7,861 bases of DNA from UBA5500 sp023622465 (GTDB lineage Bacteria; Bacillota; UBA994; UBA5500): positions 1 to 7,861 of the forward strand of contig JAMNZE010000019.1 of assembly GCA_023622465.1 (NCBI GenBank), written 5' to 3'. Of this stretch, positions 1 to 4,608 are shown in pieces. Both the position numbers and the translations under genes were made by a program. Position 1 is the first letter of the stretch, and every line of letters begins with the position of its first letter. Below the pieces are notes generated by a model. That model saw nothing but the letters and a program-made list of their open reading frames with translations, was not told the DNA's origin and searched no databases.

Positions 1-1
1 T

Positions 2-58
2 TTGGTTGAATTGGCCCGGCAGGGGGCCGTCGCCATCTCTCAGTTGCTGGCGCTATAA
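2..58 (+). CDS. possible C-terminal tail of an unidentified plus-strand protein, cut by the window edge
   Basis: Reading from base 2, an open frame of 18 codons runs from the window edge to a TAA at 56-58 and gives LVELARQGAVAISQLLAL. The hydrophobic and amphipathic composition is like the end of a normal globular protein, but 18 residues are too few to assign a family. It would be convergent with the Na/Pi-cotransporter remnant and would overlap its last codons (40-58). An open frame this short can occur by chance, so this is a possibility only. Confidence 0.3.
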   Translation: MVELARQGAVAISQLLAL

Positions 59-1432
59 GAGACTTTACTGGCGCTGCTGGGCCTGTCGGCGCTTACATCG
101 GCCAGAGCTTCGGCGATGTTGTTGGCGTGGTCAGCTACCCGCTCCAGGTTAGAGATGAGATCGAGATAGATAATGCCTGAGGCGGGAAAGCAGATGCCGT
201 TATTTAGGCGTTTAATGTGTTGACGACGCAGGCGTTTTTCCAAATGATCAATGCAGCCCTCGTCGGCCATAATCAATTTGGCGCTGGCCCTATCGCCAGA
301 GGTAAGTAGGGAAACGGCTGCTTCTACCAGGTTGCGCACTTGGCTACTCATGTCATCCACGTTCCAGGTCGCTGCTTACATGTAGTAGCGCATTTAGTCG
401 CTCCGATTGTTCGTTGCTCAGCGATTTCTGGGATAACCGCACCAGGTAATCAACGATATCCCTCTCCAGCTGATCGATGGTTTCTTCCATTTGTTCAACA
501 CCAGCTAAATGGCTCCGGTCGCTGGTGCTAAAAGCGGCTAATACTTTTTCTAGCATTTCGGTAGCCAGTTTTCCCATGCGCACCAATTCTCGGGTTGCCT
601 GACCTAGAGCAACCGAGGGAGTATTTAAAAGGTTGCTATCAAGATAGACGGCTCCCGCCTGCTCGGTGGGGTCGACCCCAGGTAGCAGGCGCTCCACCAA
701 CCGCTCGAGAACGGAGATAAAGGGTAACATTATAAGCGCATTGATAACATTAAAGATGATATTGGCGTTGGCTGCTTGCCGGTCCACCGCGGGAAAGGTG
801 TTGGCTATGAAAGTTAGGAAGGGATGGAACAGCACCAGGAAGATTGACACACCTATTATTTTGAAAATCAGGTGGGCTAAAGCAGCCCGCTTCGCCGTCA
901 GCTGCATCGGTATAGATGCCAACAGGGAGGTTACAGTTGTCCCAATATTGGCTCCCAGAATTATGGAAAAGGCCGCATTCAGGTCCAGTAAACCTCGGGC
1001 AGCCAACGCGACTACTAGGCTGGAAGTGGCACTACTACTTTGCACAACAGCAGTGAATAAAGCACCGGCCAACACTCCAAGAAAAGGACGTTGACTAAAG
1101 TTAAGGATCATGCCAGTGAAAATGGGGTTTGTGCCGAGGGGCTTCATGGCGTCACCCATAATCGTCAGCCCTAAGAAAAGAACCCCGAAGCCTAAGAGGG
1201 CTTGTCCTCCGAAACGCATACGCTTGCTTTGGCCAATCATGGATAGCAAAAATCCGATACCGATGGCCGGTAGCGCCAAATCGGAGAGCCGAAGGGAGAC
1301 CATAAAGGCAGTTACTGTAGTTCCAACGGCCGCACCCATGATAACGGAAATCGCCTGACGCAAGGTCATGAGGCCCGCATTAACGAATCCTACCACCATG
1401 ACGCTGGTGGCGCTGCTGCTTTGTATCAACAT
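40..1432 (-). pseudogene. Na/Pi-cotransporter family protein with PhoU-like tail, N-terminally truncated and frameshifted
   Basis: Intact members of this family are sodium-dependent phosphate transporters (NptA/YjbB-like) with two inverted Na_Pi_cotrans repeats followed by a cytoplasmic PhoU-like helical domain. Here 1432-353 encodes 359 residues. QSSSAT motifs sit at residues 4-9 and 131-136, a GANIGTT-type motif near 160-166, and the protein breaks off at DLERG just inside the PhoU region. A second frame (360-40, 106 residues, GTG at 360) resumes PhoU-like sequence and contains LEKRLRRQHIKRL and SNLERVADHANNIAE. Two defects stand out. The first reading frame begins only three residues before the first QSSSAT, so roughly 60 N-terminal residues of a normal protein are absent, and no Shine-Dalgarno site precedes the ATG. 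At the 353-360 junction the usual GDHAxNI segment and about 30 residues are missing as well as the frame. The family is clear; the pseudogene call is an inference, since sequencing or assembly error cannot be excluded. Confidence 0.85.
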
Positions 1433-1582
1433 GGTTACTACCGAAGGCCATCAAAAGACCGCTATGCACATTTGCACCCCCAAGGAAATCCAACTCGTGT
1501 TATTATCATTGTAACGCTGGTATTCGTTAGAAAAAGAGCGATCTTGTTAAGATCATGTTAAGGAATGGGTAAGGTGATGTTA
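1433..1582. other. intergenic region between divergent broken genes, with a small perfect hairpin
   Basis: GATCTT (1540-1545) and AAGATC (1549-1554) form a 6-bp perfect inverted repeat around GTT. TGTTAAG occurs twice (1545-1551 and 1556-1562). I found no convincing -35/-10 pair for either neighbour. On the minus strand, bases about 1443-1497 read in a different frame as sequence that may be the lost upstream part of the Na/Pi transporter (see findings). The repeat could be a small operator or chance. Confidence 0.4.
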
Positions 1583-2210
1583 ATGCGGTCTTCCATTGCG
1601 AACTCCTGTTTGGTTGTGGCATTGCTGGCATTAGCTCTCTTGGTGGGAGTGCAATCGGTTGCCTACAGTGCCGACTATATAGCTGGCCAGTTATTCAAGC
1701 TGGAAAGCTACCGAGCTATAGGCATGGACGAAGCGGATGTTTATCGATATGCTCAGCAAACGGCCGCTTACCTACGGGGAAAGCTAGTCGATCCCAATGT
1801 AAAGGTTACCCTGGCCGGTGAAGAAAGTTGGTTTCTGAATGAGCGAGAAGTCTTACATATGGTGGATGTGCGCCATTTGTTCCAGTTGGCCCGCTATGCG
1901 GTAGGCCTCCTATCCTTGGCCTTATTATTAGTGGGTGTAATGGCTTGGCGCCGGTCCCATACTGCTGGTGCTGCTGGTCAATACAGACTTTAACCGCTAC
2001 TTTACGCTTTTCCATTTGCTTAGCTTCGATAACGATCTTTGGCTGCTGGACCCGGCGGCGGATCAATTGATTAATTTGTTGCCGGAGCAGTTTTTTGCTA
2101 ATGCGGCCGGGCAAGCCGCTTTCCGGGCTGTCGGTTTGCTCCTGATGTTATCTATCGCGGGTTACTTGGCTAGTAAGAAAAGAGTGGGGGGCTGGGCTGG
2201 TAGAAATTAA
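1583..2210 (+). pseudogene. TIGR01906/DUF1461 family integral membrane protein, split by a frame change
   Basis: The function of this family is unknown; members are membrane proteins of about 200-220 residues in Gram-positive bacteria. The first part (1583-1993, 136 residues) has a membrane segment at about 10-28, an extracytoplasmic region, the diagnostic NEREVLHMVDVRHLF at 86-100, and a second membrane segment at about 103-121. The frame then runs into unrelated RRSHTAGAAGQYRL. The C-terminal family region continues in another frame (open from 1941, GTG at 1968, to 2210), with membrane-like GPILLVLLV, then DFNRYFTLFH, NDLWLLDP and a last hydrophobic segment. Joining the frames near 1941-1950 leaves about 35 residues between HLF and DFNRYF, where I expect about 55, so a short deletion plus frameshift is likely. 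ATG 1583 is preferred over 1565 and 1577 because AAGGTG at 1571-1576 sits six bases upstream of it. A divergent 150-base gap separates it from the transporter remnant. Confidence 0.8.
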
Positions 2211-2215
2211 ATTCA

Positions 2216-2250
2216 TTTAGCCGTTGACAGAGCGCCTTCTTTTGGCTAAA
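2216..2250. repeat. 7-bp inverted repeat spanning the perR promoter
   Basis: TTTAGCC (2216-2222) and GGCTAAA (2244-2250) are exact reverse complements separated by 21 bases. The -35 TTGACA lies in the loop and the -10 overlaps the right arm. There is no T-run, so it is not a convincing terminator for the upstream membrane-protein gene. It may be a second regulator site or chance. Confidence 0.35.
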
Positions 2251-2252
2251 CT
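2224..2252 (+). promoter_or_regulatory. sigma-A-type promoter of the perR-RCKP gene
   Basis: A perfect -35 TTGACA (2224-2229) is followed after exactly 17 bases by TAAACT (2247-2252, four of six matches to TATAAT). Transcription would start near 2259, immediately at or inside the palindromic operator at 2260-2278, which is a good position for repression by the encoded protein. Confidence 0.65.
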
Positions 2253-2259
2253 ATAGGCA

Positions 2260-2278
2260 AATAATAATAGTTATTATT
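2260..2278. promoter_or_regulatory. PerR-box-like operator, perfect 8-3-8 palindrome
   Basis: AATAATAA and TTATTATT flank the trinucleotide TAG. The central 15 bases (2262-2276) match the Bacillus PerR box TTATAATnATTATAA at 11 of 14 informative positions. The site lies between the -10 element and the Shine-Dalgarno site of the PerR-like gene. This points to autoregulation by peroxide-sensing derepression, as known for PerR; that conclusion is an inference from position and similarity. Confidence 0.65.
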
Positions 2279-2292
2279 AGGAGGCACTTTTT

Positions 2293-2811
2293 GTGGGTGG
2301 TTTTCAGAGAATGACAGAGCAGCGTCGTTTGATCCTTGAAGTTTTACGCAACACCACCAGCCATCCGACTGCCGACTGGATTTATGAACGGGTTCGAGAA
2401 AAGCTCCCGTCCATTAGTTTAGGAACCATATATCGTAACTTGCGTTCGCTAGTTGAAATGGGTGAAATTGCGCAGTTGAGTTTTGGTAGTGGACAAGATC
2501 GTTACGACGGCAATCCGGAGAAACACTACCATTTCCGTTGCGAGAAGTGCGGTTCGGTTTCCGATGTGAAGGTGCCATACGAGCATCGCTTGGATGAACG
2601 GGCTGCTAATAGTAATTGTGGTCATGTGACTGGCCATCGATTAGAGTTTACGGGGCTATGCCCCGCTTGCTCAAAAGGAGTATGGGGAGCAGGAGGTGAA
2701 ATCATGGCTATTTTTAAATGCACCGTTTGTGGAAACGAGCGGGAAGGGCGTTGCAAACCGCGTAAATGCCCCGAGTGCGGCGGTCAGAACACCTACGAGA
2801 AAAAGGAATAG
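2293..2811 (+). CDS. perR: PerR-type Fur-family regulator fused to an RCKP rubredoxin-like domain
   Basis: The start GTG has AGGAGG eight bases upstream. Residues 1-127 form a complete Fur-family protein: a winged helix with SLGTIYRNLRSL at about 42-53, the structural zinc cysteines C83/C86 and C123/C126, and all five residues equivalent to the Bacillus PerR regulatory metal ligands (H24, D72, H78, H80, D91). An Asp at 91 rather than Glu and the HYHFRC context favour PerR, which senses peroxide through metal-catalysed histidine oxidation, over Fur or Zur. PerR proteins normally end a few residues after the CPxC pair. Here the frame continues through GVWGAGGEI, which is the translation of a Shine-Dalgarno site, into a 35-residue RCKP-type rubredoxin-like module (137-172) with C143/C146 and C159/C162 plus C154. 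The total of 172 residues is about 35-40 more than usual. The fusion may be real, may arise from a lost stop codon, or may be a sequence error. The family call is firm; the peroxide-sensing role is inferred. Confidence 0.85.
   Translation: MGGFQRMTEQRRLILEVLRNTTSHPTADWIYERVREKLPSISLGTIYRNLRSLVEMGEIAQLSFGSGQDRYDGNPEKHYHFRCEKCGSVSDVKVPYEHRLDERAANSNCGHVTGHRLEFTGLCPACSKGVWGAGGEIMAIFKCTVCGNEREGRCKPRKCPECGGQNTYEKKE
2691..2698 (+). promoter_or_regulatory. Shine-Dalgarno site inside the perR reading frame
   Basis: AGGAGGTG is placed five bases before ATG 2704. It is as strong as any ribosome-binding site in the window, although it lies inside an open reading frame. It suggests that the rubredoxin-like module is, or was, also translated independently. 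Confidence 0.65.
2704..2811 (+). CDS. RCKP-type rubredoxin-like protein, internal in-frame start
   Basis: This 35-residue product begins MAIFKCTVCGNE and carries the RCKPRKCPECG motif that names the family, giving two CxxC metal-binding knuckles (C7/C10 and C23/C26 of the short form) and an extra Cys at 18. Such proteins are small stand-alone iron or zinc knuckles found mostly in anaerobes; a precise role is not established to my knowledge. The methionine is in frame with the upstream PerR-like gene and has its own strong Shine-Dalgarno site, so both a fusion and a free form could be made from one mRNA. Co-expression with a peroxide regulator would fit an oxidative-stress or electron-transfer role, but that is only suggested by context. 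Confidence 0.7.
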   Translation: MAIFKCTVCGNEREGRCKPRKCPECGGQNTYEKKE

Positions 2812-2819
2812 GATTATTA

Positions 2820-2865
2820 AAAACTACCTCCTACGGCCAATATAAGGTTGTAGGAGGTGTTTTTT
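2820..2865 (+). terminator. terminator-like hairpin whose 3' arm holds the next gene's ribosome-binding site
   Basis: ACCTCCTAC (2826-2834) pairs with GTAGGAGGT (2850-2858). A T-G pair (2825/2859) extends it outside, and G-U, G-U, C-G, C-G pairs (2835-2838 with 2846-2849) extend it inside, giving about 14 pairs around a 7-base loop. A run of T (2860-2865) follows and faces A2819-A2823. It lies nine bases after the perR-RCKP stop, so it should act as that gene's intrinsic terminator. The AGGAGG of the spore-protein gene (2852-2857) is buried in the stem, so any read-through mRNA would have that site sequestered. Confidence 0.7.
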
Positions 2866-3054
2866 GTGACTAAACGGAGTGCCAGCAGCAAGAAAAAGAA
2901 GGAGCCGAGCGTTAGGGATCTGATGAAGTTAGAGATAGCGGCCGAATTAGGCCTTTTAGACAAAGTAGAAGAGCTAGGATGGGCCGGATTAACGGCCCAA
3001 GAGGCCGGCTTGATCGGCGGAGTAATGTCGCAACGGTTGCGGAAGAAGAAGTGA
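2866..3054 (+). CDS. alpha/beta-type small acid-soluble spore protein, 62 residues
   Basis: SASPs of this type coat DNA in the dormant spore, protect it from UV and chemical damage, and are degraded at germination. After a lysine-rich N-terminus (SASSKKKK) the protein shows the family core KLEIAAELGLLDKV followed by GWAGLTAQEAGLIGGVM, close to the usual ELG...DKV...GW..LT..E.G.IGG.M pattern, and ends in RLRKKK. It is at the short end for the family, lacking the longer tail of Bacillus SspA/SspB. GTG 2866 is chosen because AGGAGG (2852-2857) lies eight bases upstream; the in-frame GTG at 2857 overlaps that site. Family members are normally made in the forespore under sigma-G; I could not identify a convincing sigma-G promoter in the short upstream gap. 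Its ribosome-binding site lies in the preceding terminator stem. Confidence 0.82.
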   Translation: MTKRSASSKKKKEPSVRDLMKLEIAAELGLLDKVEELGWAGLTAQEAGLIGGVMSQRLRKKK

Positions 3055-3117
3055 TATAGCCGGGCAGTGCGACCAGACCTCCTGCAGGGGCGCCCATCTG
3101 TCCACTTCAACCTGTAG

Positions 3118-3146
3118 TTGATGCTGGCAGGAAAAGGTGATAGAAA
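3118..3146 (+). promoter_or_regulatory. possible promoter of the tautomerase gene
   Basis: TTGATG (3118-3123) and TAGAAA (3141-3146) are separated by 17 bases, each matching four of six consensus positions. Transcription would begin near 3153, about 25 bases before the start codon. The upstream stretch (3055-3117) holds GC-rich partial palindromes without a T-run, so I see no clear terminator for the spore-protein gene. Confidence 0.35.
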
Positions 3147-3177
3147 GGCGAATCATCCTGCTGAGGGGGTGAAAATA

Positions 3178-3363
3178 ATGCCGATCGTACAGATTGAAAT
3201 GCTTGCGGGGAGAACTGTGGAGCAAAAAAGGGCCTTAGCCGAAAAGCTGACCCAGGTGATTAGTGAGACCTTGAATTGCCCGCCTACAGCAGTGACCATA
3301 ATTATGCGAGACATGCCGCCGACCAACTACGCTACCGGTGGTAAGCTTCGAATTGATCAGTAG
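3178..3363 (+). CDS. 4-oxalocrotonate tautomerase family protein, 61 residues
   Basis: This superfamily uses an N-terminal proline, exposed by removal of the initiator Met, as general base for keto-enol tautomerisation or related reactions on small acids. Translation begins MPIVQIEMLAGRT, so Pro-1 and Arg-11 are in the canonical places. That fixes the start at ATG 3178, with GAGGGGGTG upstream, and rejects an upstream in-frame ATG. The length matches the family's usual 60-62 residues per subunit, normally assembled as hexamers. The position of 4-OT Arg-39 is Thr here (AVTIIMRD) and Phe-50 is Tyr, so the classical oxalocrotonate substrate is unlikely. No aromatic-degradation genes are nearby, and the true substrate cannot be predicted. 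The gene ends a few bases before a strong terminator and converges on the P1 peptidase gene. Confidence 0.85.
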   Translation: MPIVQIEMLAGRTVEQKRALAEKLTQVISETLNCPPTAVTIIMRDMPPTNYATGGKLRIDQ

Positions 3364-3366
3364 CCG

Positions 3367-3411
3367 TTAAAAAGCAGGGGCCCCATTAGGTGGCTAGCCC
3401 CTGCTTTTTAA
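3367..3411. terminator. strong bidirectional intrinsic terminator between convergent genes
   Basis: A perfect 15-bp stem (3367-3381 with 3397-3411) has a GC-rich core, GCAGGGGC/GCCCCTGC, flanked by A-run and T-run arms, so it gives a hairpin with a U tail on either strand. It begins four bases after the tautomerase stop. The stop codon of the minus-strand peptidase (3386-3388) lies in the 15-base loop and that gene's final codons lie in the stem. Confidence 0.9.
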
Positions 3412-4480
3412 GTAGTTGATAAAGGCGATCTAGGGGGACAGCGTAGACTATGTGATCATCTCGTCCACGCATGTCGGTGGCTTGTAAAAGAGAATTGATA
3501 ATCGCTTCTTCGGTGGCTTCAATGGTGGCTTGAAAAATGGGATCTAAGTATTGGTCCCGTAGCAGTTCTAGCTGGATGGTCAGGCTAGAGCAGCGACGGG
3601 GCACAATTGTGCTGGTGGAAAAGGCCAGGCAAAATTCACCGCTCACATGGCTAGCATAACCGCCGGTGCGTCCGATACCGAGAGCCGCCCTTTTAGCTAC
3701 TCGTCGTAGTTGCAAGCTAGTAAGGGGGGCGTCGGTGGCAATTACAACTACGATAGAACCGTCGGGATGGGGGTCGGGAAGGAGATCGGTAATAATACAA
3801 CCCACGGGGCAGCCAGCAATTTGAAAACAGTGCCTGGGACCGAAGTTGGCTAAAATTAGAGCACCCACCGTATAGCCGCCGTAGCAATTGGGTAATACGC
3901 GGGAAGCGGTGCCTATACCGGCCTTAAAATCAAAGGCAATCATACCGGTGCCAGCGCCGACACAGCCTTCAGCCACCGGGCCCGATGTGGCTTGCTCCAA
4001 GGCTTCAAATACATGCTCCCGGGTGACATGGCGGCCTTGAATGTCATTCAGGTGGCTATCGTCGCATTCGGCTACCAGCGGGATAATAGGATCGCTGCTG
4101 ATACCTGCTTCGGGATAATATTGAAGTAGGTAATCTAATACCGCATCATGCACCTGCCCCACACTGAGGGTGTTGGTAAGCATGATGGGCGTTTCTATGG
4201 CCCCCCATTCCTGTGCCTGTGCTAGGCCGGTGACTAAACCGGCACCATTGAGGGTGAAGCTGCCGGCAGCTACCCGGTAGTGAAATAGGTCGTGGGAATG
4301 GGGTAGAATCGCGGTTACTCCTGTGCGGATCGGCCCCTTGCCGCGAACCAACTTCCCCTCCCCAGAAATGATGGTAGCATGTCCCACCTTTACTCCTTTC
4401 ACATCGGTAATGGCGTTATGTTTACCGGTGGCATACTGACCGATTTTTACTCCCCAATCTCTAAGGCGCGGTCGTTGCAT
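3386..4480 (-). CDS. P1-family peptidase, DmpA/L-aminopeptidase D-esterase type
   Basis: Family members are N-terminal-nucleophile hydrolases that cleave themselves once and then remove N-terminal amino acids from small peptides, amides or, in some members, beta-peptides. The 364-residue length is typical. The PDGSIVVV sequence places the self-cleavage point between G241 and S242, S242 being the new N-terminal nucleophile (Ser-250 of DmpA). TDAPL follows, and SGEFCLAFST at 280-289 supplies the equivalents of Ser-288 and Glu-290. The N-terminal region has the usual ITDVKGVKVGHAT, GVTAILP and GAGTGM patterns, and LANFG (N212) contributes the conserved Asn. No signal peptide is evident, so it should be cytoplasmic. 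ATG 4480 is preceded by GGAGGG at a good distance. The gene is monocistronic: divergent from the ABC-F operon and convergent with the tautomerase. Substrate cannot be told from sequence alone. Confidence 0.93.
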   Translation of the reverse strand: MQRPRLRDWGVKIGQYATGKHNAITDVKGVKVGHATIISGEGKLVRGKGPIRTGVTAILPHSHDLFHYRVAAGSFTLNGAGLVTGLAQAQEWGAIETPIMLTNTLSVGQVHDAVLDYLLQYYPEAGISSDPIIPLVAECDDSHLNDIQGRHVTREHVFEALEQATSGPVAEGCVGAGTGMIAFDFKAGIGTASRVLPNCYGGYTVGALILANFGPRHCFQIAGCPVGCIITDLLPDPHPDGSIVVVIATDAPLTSLQLRRVAKRAALGIGRTGGYASHVSGEFCLAFSTSTIVPRRCSSLTIQLELLRDQYLDPIFQATIEATEEAIINSLLQATDMRGRDDHIVYAVPLDRLYQLLKKQGLAT

Positions 4481-4510
4481 TTTAGCCCTCCTAACCAGTG
4501 TGACTCTGTT

Positions 4511-4588
4511 TCTTAGATTGCTCTATCGCCTTTACTTCTATGAAAAGATTCCCTTGCTTGACGAACCGTTGTTCAATAGAATCTAAGA
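4511..4588. repeat. inverted repeat in the divergent promoter region upstream of the ABC-F gene
   Basis: TCTTAGATT (4511-4519) and AATCTAAGA (4580-4588) are exact reverse complements. Inside them CTAT (4523-4526) can pair with ATAG (4576-4579) after a three-base bulge. The 49-base loop holds the candidate promoter. It may be an operator or looping site for the divergent pair. It is unlikely to be an RNA leader if transcription starts at the promoter given for 4554-4582. Confidence 0.45.
4554..4582 (+). promoter_or_regulatory. possible promoter of the ABC-F/AlaX operon
   Basis: TTGCTT (4554-4559) and TAGAAT (4577-4582) are 17 bases apart. The -10 matches five of six consensus bases and the -35 is weak. 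An alternative -35, TTGACG at 4558-4563, is better but spaced too closely to the same -10. Initiation near 4589 would leave a 20-base leader carrying the GGGAGGGG ribosome-binding site and would exclude the upstream in-frame ATG at 4540. Confidence 0.4.
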
Positions 4589-4608
4589 CAGGTAGGGAGG
4601 GGATTGGT

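Noticed and set aside
666..1358. Open frames of 142 and 82 codons on the plus strand across the transporter remnant
   Set aside because: They are antisense to clear Na/Pi-cotransporter sequence, have low-complexity basic translations and no ribosome-binding sites.
1806..2114. 102-codon minus-strand open frame over the DUF1461 gene
   Set aside because: It lies opposite recognisable family motifs in both plus-strand fragments and its translation resembles no family.
2216..2250. Terminator for the DUF1461 gene
   Set aside because: The 7-bp repeat has a 21-base loop and no T-run, and it overlaps the perR promoter.
2857..2865. Upstream GTG for the spore protein
   Set aside because: It overlaps the AGGAGG site itself; GTG 2866 has correct spacing.
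3118..3177. Upstream in-frame start for the tautomerase
   Set aside because: It would bury the catalytic Pro-1 inside the chain; ATG 3178 gives the canonical MP start and a good ribosome-binding site.
4540..4608. Upstream ATG that would extend the ABC-F protein by 23 residues
   Set aside because: No Shine-Dalgarno site precedes it, the extra residues are unlike the family N-terminus, and the likely -10 element lies inside it.
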